From positions 1 through 14,936 of the forward strand of contig JADGJH010000729.1 in NCBI GenBank assembly GCA_027596945.1: DNA of 14,936 nucleotides, written 5' to 3'. This stretch comes from Physocladia obscura (Eukaryota; Chytridiomycota; Chytridiomycetes; Chytridiales; Chytriomycetaceae). The notes beneath the pieces are model-generated. The model ran no database searches, had not been told where the DNA came from, and saw nothing but the letters and a program-made list of their open reading frames with translations. Numbering within the stretch: position 1 is the first letter of the stretch; each line of letters begins with the position of its first letter. The position numbers and the translations under genes were made by a program. Shown here piece after piece: positions 1-7,785 of the stretch.

Positions 1-111
1 ATATACAATATACATCAAAATAAATAATAATTCTTCACACCACAATACACACATGAAAAAAAAAGGCAAGATCCTACATGGAAAAGATGGTAATTAATGT
101 GTTAGAAAATA

Positions 112-430
112 TTGATATATTGCATTTTAACTGAAATAAATTGCTTTACCATTATAAATTGATTTTTTAATTTAAGGAAATGTGTATAAATAAATTTTAA
201 GTAATTTATAATGCTTTTATAATGCAACACAATGCATTGACATAATTGATTATACATTGTAAATGAACTTTAAATGCATTTACAATTACTTTATAATACA
301 CTTAATTTATTTAAAATATGCTGAATGCATTTAGTCCATTACAATGACATTGCAAAGGGGACAGGGGGGGGAGGTGTGGTGGTTGCATTGTGTGCATTAA
401 CAACTTTGTCATGCGTTATAATGCATTACA
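112..430. repeat. Field of dispersed AATGCA/TGCATT motifs
   Basis: About ten copies of ATGCA or TGCAT, often extended to ATAATGC or AATGCATT, fall within 320 bases, for example around 207-241, 270-281, 320-331, 381-400 and 416-430. A 10-bp palindrome TAATGCATTA lies at 419-428. A 9-bp inverted repeat (TTGTAAATG at 257-265, CATTTACAA at 277-285) has an 11-base loop. The copies are neither evenly spaced nor tandem. They could be the remains of a small AT-rich element or just compositional bias. Confidence 0.4.
357..384 (+). other. G-rich tract, possible G-quadruplex
   Basis: In otherwise AT-rich DNA the plus strand carries G4, then ACA, then G8, followed by GG pairs separated by one to three bases. 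The run could fold as a two-tetrad, perhaps three-tetrad, G-quadruplex. No gene overlaps it, and any function is unknown. Confidence 0.45.
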
Positions 431-565
431 AGAAATAATAATTCATTATTATTAATTAACCTGGTTTATGTCAATGGATCTTATCAATAGAACTGTCTGC
501 CCATTAAATGGCTCCATCTATCCATCAATAGTTCCATCTTCCAATTCTGTCAATGGTTCTGCTAG

Positions 566-777
566 GCCAATAATAGATTTGTTGGTATTCAAGTGGACAT
601 GGTACTGTTTGGCATTGAATTCCTGTTAGTTGGATGCAGTGAAGTGGCTAATGAGATGAAGGGGGAGAGCTCTTCCTTGATTGGTGTTCTTGCTGGTATT
701 ACAGGTTTTCTGATATTTTTGGCACAGGAGTTGAGTTGGTGAAAGCAATGGTTGATGCTGGTGCTATTGATGTGGTA
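566..777 (+). pseudogene. Possible decayed ARM-repeat coding fragment
   Basis: An open frame from 566 to about 704 has an amphipathic, protein-like composition, with segments such as FGIEFLLVGCSEVANEMKG. A second frame at about 709-777 then reads GVELVKAMVDAGAIDVV, which resembles the VxAGAIxxLV core of armadillo repeats. The two frames differ by one base within a T run, and neither continues far. A short piece near 1260-1290 (HNYP in one frame, HANV in the next) also resembles the loop between ARM helices and again shows a frame change, followed by CAG/GTGAGT, a good donor. I read this as an eroded ARM-repeat copy. Short exons of a live gene are possible. No flanking element identifies its origin. 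Confidence 0.3.
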
Positions 778-2692
778 TGCATTTAAGTGTGTATTTGTAC
801 CTTAATCTGCCAATTCATCAGTGCTGTTGTGTGTTACTGGCTTAGGGTGCAGTGCAGTACTACTGACTGCTGTTTATTTAGTTTTCAAAGTTTGCTCATG
901 AGATTGGTGATTTTTTGGCTCATAAACCACATTGAGCAACAAATAAGATCTAGTAATTCCTTTTTCACATTTGAAATTGAAAATACAATTCAAAAAATGA
1001 TTCAAATCCATTTTCTTGGCAAAAATGATAAGACAATATGCCATCAACAGTTGGTCAGGCTTGTGGATCACATAATTATCTTTTATTACTTCTTATATTC
1101 AGTGATTATATTTTTTTAGTTTGTCACTGTCGTCAGTTTTTCAATATGTTGCCTAAAACTTTATTGCAAGAACTTTCAAGTAGTGTTGGAATCCACTTTT
1201 CCTTGTTAGTCTTGGCCTTCAAGTAAATTCCTCAATCCTTGTTTGTTTGTAAATAGCACATAACTATCCATGGTCATGCAAATGTCAGGTGAGTGTATAT
1301 TTTCTTTGTTTGACTTCTGTGATATTTGTGTTGATGCCGAACCACAGTCTCAAAACAAACATCTTCTAATTGCTGAACATTTCATATCTACCGTCTGACT
1401 TGATGACATGCAAATGCATTGCCAAAAGTCTGCCAATCTACTATACAAGTTATGCTCTTGAATAGAATGTATCTAGTGAGATCCTTAATATTCTTTGAAA
1501 CAGAAACTTTCAATTACTCTTAATGCAAACTGGTTGTAATATACAAGTATATGTTGCAATTTACTTGCACTTGTATTTGTTCTCAAATTTGCTGTGTGGT
1601 AGAACAATCAAACACTTCATATTTTGAGTAAAAATAAAAATAAATTTTTCTTTCTTTTTGTTACAAATGCAAACTTAAAATAACAGATATAACTATAATA
1701 TTATTTACAGTTGTAAATTATTTATTGAACAATTATGCTGTGCTGCTGTGTTTTTATACTCCATAGATGAAGTTATGGTCTAAGCAGTTTTGTAAGTGTG
1801 TTTTGCTATTACATGTTTTAGTCCATGCAATAAACAAACTACAATTGCCATTTCTTCATTATTAAATTTGCTGAATCTAAGCTATTTACTCCTTTTAATT
1901 TTCTTTATGGAAACTCAGAGAGCCAGGGCCATACATAAAACTATGGAAAAATAGTGCCAGAATTTATTCAAAGTTTTGCAGATGGTGCAAAAAATGAAAT
2001 CCAAGCAGCCATTCAAAAACAGTCACTAAATCTTCAATTTTTGAAAAATTTCATGCTGCTGTTGGATGAGATATTTTAGTAGCATATTGACAGTTCTACC
2101 AGATCTGAAAAAATACTATTCTCACATATTAATCAGCAAACCTGATTCAGGATACTATAACTGTTGCACAAAAAATGAATATAATTAAATCTTCCAAAGT
2201 TCAGCATTTGTTCTAGCATCACATATAGCTTCCAGCAGTTGCAAGAGATTTATTCAGAAGTGAAATTCAATAAGTGCAAAATGCTGGTATAGATAAGTTG
2301 CTTTTTGCTTTTTTTCCAAAAATTGCCTCTGTTGGAAAGTACCTACAATATTTAATGACTTGCCTCAATGTTGTAATTGTTCAAATCTTTGGAAATTATG
2401 ATTCTAAAATTCAATTCAATTTTTTTTCTTGAAGGCTTTGCTCCAGCAAAAAAAGCAGTTCTTGAAAATTTTATTACGTTGATGCTTAATTTGCATTGAA
2501 ATTGGTAAAATCTACAAATTTGGTGTTAGCTACTGACTTTTGTGTTGATTAAAATAAACACAAATTGAAGTTCTGGTTTTTAAGAATATTTGAATTGTTT
2601 GTATTTTTTCTAATGTCTCATTAAATTTCGTGATTGCAGACAGTTTTTTCTGTTCCTTTCTCTGTCTCTTTGTTTTTCTTATTATAAAGACA

Positions 2693-4799
2693 ATGGAAGG
2701 AAATCTACTTCCAAGTAACCAAACATCTTGCGATTTTGCCACTGTGCTGAAAATATACAACAAGCTTGAAGAAAGCGGGTGCGTTCCAGCTGCTCTTGAG
2801 TTATACACAAAATTTTTCGATGCAGAAGATCAAAATCTGCCACTGCTCAAAAGGACTCCAGAAACCTTTGTCCTCAACATTTTATATTTTATATCCCTGA
2901 CATCGGAAAAATATACACCTAGTGCGTTATTTGCAAGAGCTTGTGCTCGAATTGAAAAGCTCAATCCAGATTCCAAAGAACACTTCGCAACAATTCTACT
3001 CACTTCATTGAACAAAATCGAAAATACAACCATGCGACAAACGATTTTTCAGAAATTAGTTGCACTAGTTCAAACTTTCATTATGACAAAAGTGTCTGAT
3101 TCAGATTCAAAATCTCCAATGGCATTATCTACAGACGAATCTATAATTGCGGCAGTTTCCTTTCTGGAACTACTCAGTTAAGTTTTCTGTTTTGTATACT
3201 TCACGTAACCATAACACTTCTGCGAAACACACAAATATGCTGGTAGATGATATCAACAACGAAAACAATTTTGTATCATTCAGTGAGTTTTACAATGATG
3301 CAATCAAAGAAGCAATTTCAATAAAAGAAGACTACCCACGTTGGAAGGCAAGCTCAGGATTTTCTTTTTTCAATTATCCGTTCCTTCTCGATTCACAAGC
3401 AAAAGGAGACATTCTCAAGATTGAAAATATGGTTACAATGCGGCATGAGTTTAGAGCCAATCTATCGATTTTACATTATTTTGCCATTTAATGAAATAAA
3501 ATAAAACAGATTGCAAGATTCGTTTTTCCGAGCAATGTTCATTGGAGTAAATAGTCCATATCTCCATCTCGAAGTTCGCCGAGACCATGTTGTGCGAGAT
3601 TCAATTGCACAGCTCGCCACAAAAACTACGCACGATCTAAAAAAACAACTTCGTGTAACTTTTGTCGGAGAAGAAGGAATTGACGACGGTGGGATCCAAA
3701 AAGAATTTTTTCAAATGATCGTGAAGCAAATTTTCAATCCAACACATGGTTTGTATCTGACATCACTTAAAAGATTGCTAAAAAATTTTAACACTAGGAA
3801 TGTTTCAAAGTGATCCTGAATCTCGTTTGTGCTGGTTCACAAAAGAATACGTGACGGACGCAGGTGTTCTTGAGGAATATATGTTAATCGGTCGCCTTCT
3901 CGGCCTCGCGGTATACAACAGCAACACCCTTGAAATACCTTTTCCTTTGGCACTTTTCAAGAAATTATTACACGCTCCCTCGACGCTCGTGGATTTAATC
4001 GAGCTTGATCCCGTACTCGGCCGCGGATTACGTACATTGCTCGACTACAGCAGTGTTGATTTTGAGCAAGTGTATGAAGGACGTACATTCCAGATTGAAT
4101 ATGAAACACCATATGCACGCGCGAAGACGGCTTTATATGACTTGAAACCAAATGCAGCTGAGATTCCACTGACAAAAGATAACCGAGCCGAGTTTGTAGG
4201 GCTGTATGTCGATTTTGTGTTCAATAGAGCTGTTGCAGCCGCGTTCGACAGGTTCAGCGATGGATTGTACTCCGTTGTTGATCGTGAATCTCTTGTTTTT
4301 TTCAGACCAGAAGAGTTCCAGCAGCTTGTTGTTGGGAGTAATGAGTTGGATTTCAAGGCTTTAGGTATTTTGCAAAAAACAATCCAACTTGAATAAAAAG
4401 TTCATGTTAATAGTTTTAAGTAGAGTTTAATGCAAAATACGAAGGATGGGAAGATGACTCTGTGATTATCAAACATTTTTGGGAAATTGTAAACGATATG
4501 ACAGTGGAAGAGCAGAAACGTTTGCTATTTTTCACGACTGGATCAGACAGAGCCCCTGTCGGGGGATTAGGGCATTTGTCTTTTATTATTGCGAGAAATG
4601 GGCCGGACAGGTAACAAGGATTTTCATTCAATTTTCTCATTTCTGATACTTTTTCAATAATTTTTCTAGTGATCGATTGCCAACGTCACATACTTGTTAC
4701 AATGTACTTTTGCTCAATGAATACTCATCAAAGGAAAAACTTGAAGAGAGACTCAAGAAGGCTATTTCATTTGCCCATTGTGGTTTTTTTTTATTATGA
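2693..4799 (+). CDS. UBE3A: HECT-type E3 ubiquitin ligase, E6-AP (UBE3A)-like
   Basis: This ligase takes ubiquitin from an E2 onto a catalytic cysteine and passes it to substrates. Exons: 2693-3176, 3247-3448, 3510-3748, 3798-4364, 4424-4610 and 4670-4799 (602 codons, all phases agree). E6-AP-like blocks are visible in order: [73 protein letters not shown] and LPTSHTCYN. The catalytic cysteine is codon 4695-4697, about residue 569. Phenylalanine at position -4 from the C-terminus, important in HECT C-lobes, is kept (GFFLL). About 230 residues of helical N-terminal region precede the HECT domain, matching the part of E6-AP before its HECT domain. Animal E6-AP is about 850 residues with an N-terminal zinc finger that is not seen here. 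The ATG at 2693 sits just after an acceptor-like TATAAAG, so upstream exons may be missing. The intron at 3177-3246 is the least certain. Frataxin starts 48 bp downstream. Confidence 0.88.
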
Positions 4800-4832
4800 C
4801 AAGATTGTTGAGAAAATATTTGTTAGTTTTCA

Positions 4833-4847
4833 CTTTTTTTTTTTCAA
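4833..4847 (+). promoter_or_regulatory. T tract plus CAA directly before the frataxin ATG
   Basis: A long T run followed by CAA abuts the ATG. Similar arrangements precede four other genes on the minus strand: the dynactin-like gene (12308-12321), the TPT transporter (9867-9888), the tandem cyclophilin (7676-7700) and bL9m (6224-6240). The HSDL2-like gene lacks it. It may mark transcription start with a very short 5' UTR. No AG acceptor separates the tract from this ATG. Confidence 0.45.
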
Positions 4848-5441
4848 ATGTTTTCGTTGCGCCATTCATTCGTGCGACACACGCAACCAATTCGTTCGAA
4901 ACTGACGAGATTATATTCCGGAGCAGCGACAGATGATTTGTCAAGGTAAAAAATGCAGTTTGGTAAACAAATTGCGGGTAGGCGGCTTAGTTTTCCGGAT
5001 CAGGCTTTTTCACGAACGAGCGGATCGACGGCTGGAGATGTTGCAAGATGATTTCGATTTGATCAGCGAACAAATCGAAGTGCCAGGCCTTGACGTTGTG
5101 TATTCGGTATGTTTCCATATTCCAAGCAATGAGCTTTAACGAAAATACTTGTTCGTCATTCAGAGCGGAGTTCTCACGTTCAAAACCGGAGTTTCTGGAA
5201 CGTACGTCATTAACAAACAGCCACCAAACAAACAAATTTGGTTGTCATCGCCAATTAGGTAGGTTTTTGGATATTTTTTGTTGTGTGCGTTCAACTCGGT
5301 GTATTCAGTGGCCCGAAACGCTTCGATCATATTAATGAAGCTTGGATCGATTCGAAAACTGCCAATATAAAGTTGGAAGATTTACTTGAACGCGAACTTA
5401 AAACGATATTCAAAACTATCAATGTATCTATTTCCAAATAA
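4848..5441 (+). CDS. FXN: Frataxin, mitochondrial iron-sulfur assembly factor
   Basis: Frataxin binds the mitochondrial NFS1-ISD11-ACP-ISCU complex and stimulates Fe-S cluster synthesis. Exons: 4848-4945, 5004-5106, 5164-5258 and 5309-5441 (142 codons plus stop), with introns of 50 to 58 bp. The first 25 residues ([18 protein letters not shown]...) are rich in Arg, Ser and His and lack acids, as expected of a mitochondrial presequence. Next come the frataxin helix 1 motif [10 protein letters not shown], an acidic stretch (DDFD, SEQIE), the strand SGVLTFK, and the signature [14 protein letters not shown] followed by SGPKRFD. The C-terminal helix is present ([13 protein letters not shown]). The length fits precursor frataxins of roughly 140 to 210 residues. 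The family's usual Tyr-Asp-Trp after KR reads Phe-Asp-His here. The ATG lies three bases after a run of Ts. An AATAAA overlaps the stop codon. Confidence 0.93.
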
Positions 5442-5454
5442 TAAACTGTTTATT
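5440..5454. terminator. Near-palindromic bidirectional poly(A) signal
   Basis: AATAAA at 5440-5445 on the plus strand overlaps the frataxin stop. TTTATT at 5449-5454 gives AATAAA on the minus strand, 21 bases past the bL9m stop. The 15 bases form an inverted repeat with one mismatch at the centre. A second minus-strand AATAAA (5474-5479) overlaps the bL9m stop. The two convergent genes are only 33 bp apart, so their 3' ends must share this space. Confidence 0.65.
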
Positions 5455-5474
5455 GCCAAGCATTTTCCCTCTTT

Positions 5475-6223
5475 TTATTCCCCGACAACTTTAATCGTCA
5501 TTGGAATTTGTGAAGAAGTCGGAGTTTTGATTGTAACTTGATGATCACCAATTTCCTTAATCTTTCCCAGCGTGATAACAATATCAGCTTTATCAACAGA
5601 AATTCCATGAGAATCCCTGAGTAATGCAGCAATATCTTCAGCTGTCACAGATCCGAACGTTCTCTTTCCTTTGGGATCAATCAACGGGCGTTTAAATTCA
5701 AGAACGGAAATCTGGCTCAGCGCTGAAGCTTCTTGGATTTGTTCAGATGTTTTGGGTTTTCCACCAAGAATTGCTGCAGTCGATTGCATCGTAAATTGAG
5801 CGGGATTATAGAAGGCGGGTAAAACCTGTATTTATAAACGATGAACCATTCAGAAAAATAAAAGAACACAGACGGAGCGCTCCTAACAAATCGAATGTCG
5901 TCCTTTCCAAGGTCATCTTTCCGCTCCCAGGTTGCTGGAATGATTGGTCGGCCTTTCGTTCTCGGTACGTAGTATCCCAGCTTGAAAGGAATCAGATAGT
6001 TTCGCGCTAAGCCGACTATTTATACGAATTTGACACTCTTTATTATTTTGCGTTGTGTGTAATAACATAGTTGAGTTTACGTGAGGTCTGAACAATTTCG
6101 CCTGAACATAACCAGGCATTAGACGAATAAAAATTCGAAGTATCTATCCAGTTCACCTCTTGCCCCTAATCCTGGAATTGCTTCATAGAGCAAAACATGA
6201 ATATCAGGTTTGCGAAAAGGCAT
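5475..6223 (-). CDS. MRPL9: Mitochondrial ribosomal protein bL9m
   Basis: bL9 is a large-subunit protein that binds near the L1 stalk through its N-terminal domain. Exons in transcript order: 6223-6157, 6101-6081, 6015-5888 and 5825-5475 (188 codons plus stop). The N domain reads HVLLYEAIPGLGARGEIVQ, then GLARNYLIPFKLGYYVP, matching the bL9 pattern of ILLEDVPGLGKKG followed by GYARNFLIP. The C domain (FKRPLID, KGKRTFGSVTAEDIAALL, then a strand ending TIKVVGE) matches the bL9 C-terminal domain. Exon 2 is only 21 nt but encodes the conserved EIV segment, and both its junctions keep the frame. The ATG at 6223 is the only Met before an upstream in-frame stop. The N-terminus (MPFRKPDIHV) is short for a targeting peptide, so a 5' exon could be missing. 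The product is inferred mitochondrial by family and by its RPxIPATWE-type insert. Confidence 0.9.
6081..6101 (-). other. MRPL9: 21-nt microexon of bL9m
   Basis: The exon is bounded by TATGTTCAG on its 5' side and GTAAAC on its 3' side. It supplies two bases of a Gly codon, six codons EIVQTS and the first base of a Leu codon. Without it the bL9 signature between GARG and LARNYLIP breaks, which is why I include it. Confidence 0.75.
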
Positions 6224-6408
6224 TTTGACCAGAAAAAAGCAAAAATTTCACAACGAATCACAAAACTCTCCAGGTCACTTTCATCTTTCATTGGATATGA
6301 AAATAGTTTAGAAATGTGTTGCCATTCATACTCTGGGAATAGGAGGGAAATTTGTGAAAATTCAAAGCAGAAAATTCGGATGAAAAAATGGGCAACTGGT
6401 TTTGAATA
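6224..6408. other. Spacer between bL9m start and tandem cyclophilin stop
   Basis: These 185 bp must hold the cyclophilin 3' end and the bL9m promoter. On the minus strand a T-rich stretch (T5, then T6CTGGTCAAA) directly precedes the bL9m ATG. I see no canonical AATAAA for the cyclophilin gene and no coding sequence. Confidence 0.5.
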
Positions 6409-7675
6409 TTAAATCTGACCACAATTTGTGACTGTAACCTTACGCTTCGTTTTTCCTGACGAAGAACCAAAACTTTCAATTTTTCGAACAACGTCCAGCC
6501 CCTCCACAACCGAACCAAACACAACATGCTTTCCGTCCAAGAACGCAGTCTTTTCTGTGCAGATGAAAAACTGCGAACCGTTAGTATTCTTTCCAGCGTT
6601 GGCCATCGAGAGAATCCCTGGCCCAGTATGCTTGAGTTTAAAATTTTCGTCCGCAAACTTTGCGCCGTAGATACTTTTTCCGCCGGTGCCATTGTGGTTC
6701 GTGAAATCTCCTCCTTGGCACATGAAACCAGGAATTACGCGATGAAATGAAGAGCTCTTGAATCCATATCCTTTTTCATGAGTGCATAAGGCCCTGAAGT
6801 TTTCGGCAGTCTTTGGAACAACGTCGGCACGCAACTCCATGACAATTCTGCCCAGTGGTGTAGCTCCGGCGCTAACTTCAAAAAACACTTTCGGATTACC
6901 ACCACTTTCTTGTTTCTCTTCGCCAACCTTCGATTTTTTGCTAGGCGATGGATCAATGAGTTTCTCATTAGTTTCTTCATCGTCTTCTTCGGCTTTGCGT
7001 TTTTTGGGTTCTTCGCTTTTTATCTCTCCAGAAGTAGCAATTAAAACCTTTTTTTTAAAATTTTTTTTTTTTTCTGTACAGAAAAAAAAAACAAAAAACA
7101 AAACCAACCTTTTTTGAAGGCTTTCCAGACTCAGATCCAATCTTTTCAATCTTTCTAACAACGTCCAGCCCCTCCACAACCGAACCAAACACAACATGCT
7201 TTCCGTCCAAGAACGCAGTCTTTTCTGTACATATGAAAAACTGCGAACCATTAGTATTCTTTCCAGCGTTGGCCATCGAGAGAATCCCTGGCCCAGTATG
7301 CTTAAGTTTAAAATTTTCGTCGGCGAACTTTGCGCCGTAGATACTTTTTCCGCCTGTGCCATTATGGTTCGTGAAATCCCCTCCTTGACACATGAATTTC
7401 GGAATCACGCGATGGAAGGACGAGTTTTTGAAGCCGAATCCCTTTTCGCCGGTACACAGTGCTCGAAAGTTTTCGGCGGTCTTGGGAACTACATCAGCAC
7501 GCAGCTGTTTGTTGTTATTGTTATGTTGTTAAATAAAGAGGTTATTTGTCGGATTGTTGAGAGGATACATCGAAATCAAGTGTCGATAAGAACTAACTTC
7601 CATAATGATTCGGCCGATGGGTGCCCCACCGATGGTTATGTCAAAATAGACGACTGGGTTTTTCTTTGCAGCCAT
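6409..7675 (-). CDS. Tandem (two-domain) cyclophilin peptidyl-prolyl isomerase
   Basis: Cyclophilins catalyse cis-trans isomerisation of peptide bonds before proline. Exons in transcript order: 7675-7598, 7504-7109 and 7047-6409 (369 codons plus stop). Domain 1 (about residues 6-171) starts [17 protein letters not shown] and ends [15 protein letters not shown] charged linker follows with KKRK and PSKKSK, a possible bipartite nuclear signal. Domain 2 (about 203-369) starts [16 protein letters not shown] and ends VTVTNCGQI. Both domains keep the catalytic arginine in SSFHRVIP, the FMCQGGDFT motif and NGSQFFICT. Both have Phe where human CypA has Trp121 ([12 protein letters not shown]), a residue that contacts cyclosporin. 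An 84-residue run is identical in the two domains. Intron 7048-7108 sits at the end of domain 1, and its acceptor TTTTAAAAAAAAG is unusual. Intron 7505-7597 (93 bp) is ordinary. A cyclophilin gene with two complete domains is uncommon. Confidence 0.92.
6445..6770 (-). repeat. Duplicated cyclophilin segment, copy 2 (domain 2)
   Basis: This is the partner of the copy at about 7113-7440, in direct orientation and about 670 bp away. It encodes the same run from FMCQGGDFT to VVRKIE without an amino-acid change. Confidence 0.75.
7048..7108 (-). other. Domain-junction intron with perfect 28-bp palindrome
   Basis: The intron separates the two cyclophilin domains. It contains T10-CTGTACAG-A10 (7064-7091), a perfect palindrome, and two possible acceptors. 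The distal one, AAAAAAAAG at 7048, joins SKK to VLIATSGEI in frame and restores the normal cyclophilin ending. The near one, CTGTACAG ending at 7074, lies inside the palindrome. Using it would add about ten Lys-rich codons and then reach a stop. Reading through the intron also stops soon, at 7055. Two outcomes, a single-domain and a double-domain protein, are therefore possible. Confidence 0.6.
7113..7440 (-). repeat. Duplicated cyclophilin segment, copy 1 (domain 1)
   Basis: This segment pairs with about 6445-6770. From about 7160 to 7395 the two copies differ by only about ten bases, by eye, and all differences in the shared 84-codon run are silent. Toward the domain starts (7395-7500 against 6725-6835) mismatches become far denser. 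The abrupt change suggests a conversion tract rather than an even duplication age. Confidence 0.75.
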
Positions 7676-7735
7676 TTTTGGTTTTTTGAAAGAAAAAAAA
7701 ACCTAAACGACAGTGAAGATTCCATCCCAAAATAT

Positions 7736-7741
7736 TTTATT
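7736..7741 (-). terminator. AATAAA poly(A) signal for the TPT transporter
   Basis: TTTATT on the plus strand gives AATAAA on the minus strand about 45 bases past the transporter stop (7786), inside the 110-bp spacer before the cyclophilin start. Position and sequence fit a canonical polyadenylation signal. Confidence 0.55.
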
Positions 7742-7785
7742 CACGAACAAATTAAACAAAGCAGAAAGCAGAAAACATCATAATA

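Larger units (their letters stand above)
1..2640. other. AT-rich, gene-poor region with no confident gene
   Basis: This 2.6 kb stretch is much richer in A and T than the genes to its right and is broken by stops in all frames. The longest open frames are about 110 codons, low in complexity, and resemble nothing I know. It holds AATGCA-like motifs (112-430), a G-rich tract (357-384) and a possible decayed ARM-repeat fragment (566-777). From about 1900 to 2500 there are scattered 20 to 30 codon open pieces that I cannot assign. It could also hide upstream exons of the HECT gene starting near 2690, because an acceptor-like site precedes that gene's first recognisable exon. I looked for an AZUL-type zinc finger of E6-AP here and did not see one. 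Confidence 0.6.

Noticed and set aside
787..1226. Overlapping open frames of 60 to 110 codons in the AT-rich region
   Set aside because: Composition is dominated by Phe, Ile and Leu from T-rich DNA, starts are arbitrary, and no family pattern is visible.
1900..2520. Transposase or other mobile-element coding remains
   Set aside because: Short peptide-like stretches exist, but none matches a transposase, integrase or reverse transcriptase motif that I can defend.
4045..4356. Minus-strand open frame inside the HECT domain
   Set aside because: It overlaps strongly conserved HECT sequence on the plus strand and shows no domain of its own.
5090..5335. 81-codon plus-strand frame in the frataxin locus
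   Set aside because: It runs through introns and exons in the wrong frame; the spliced frataxin model explains the locus fully.
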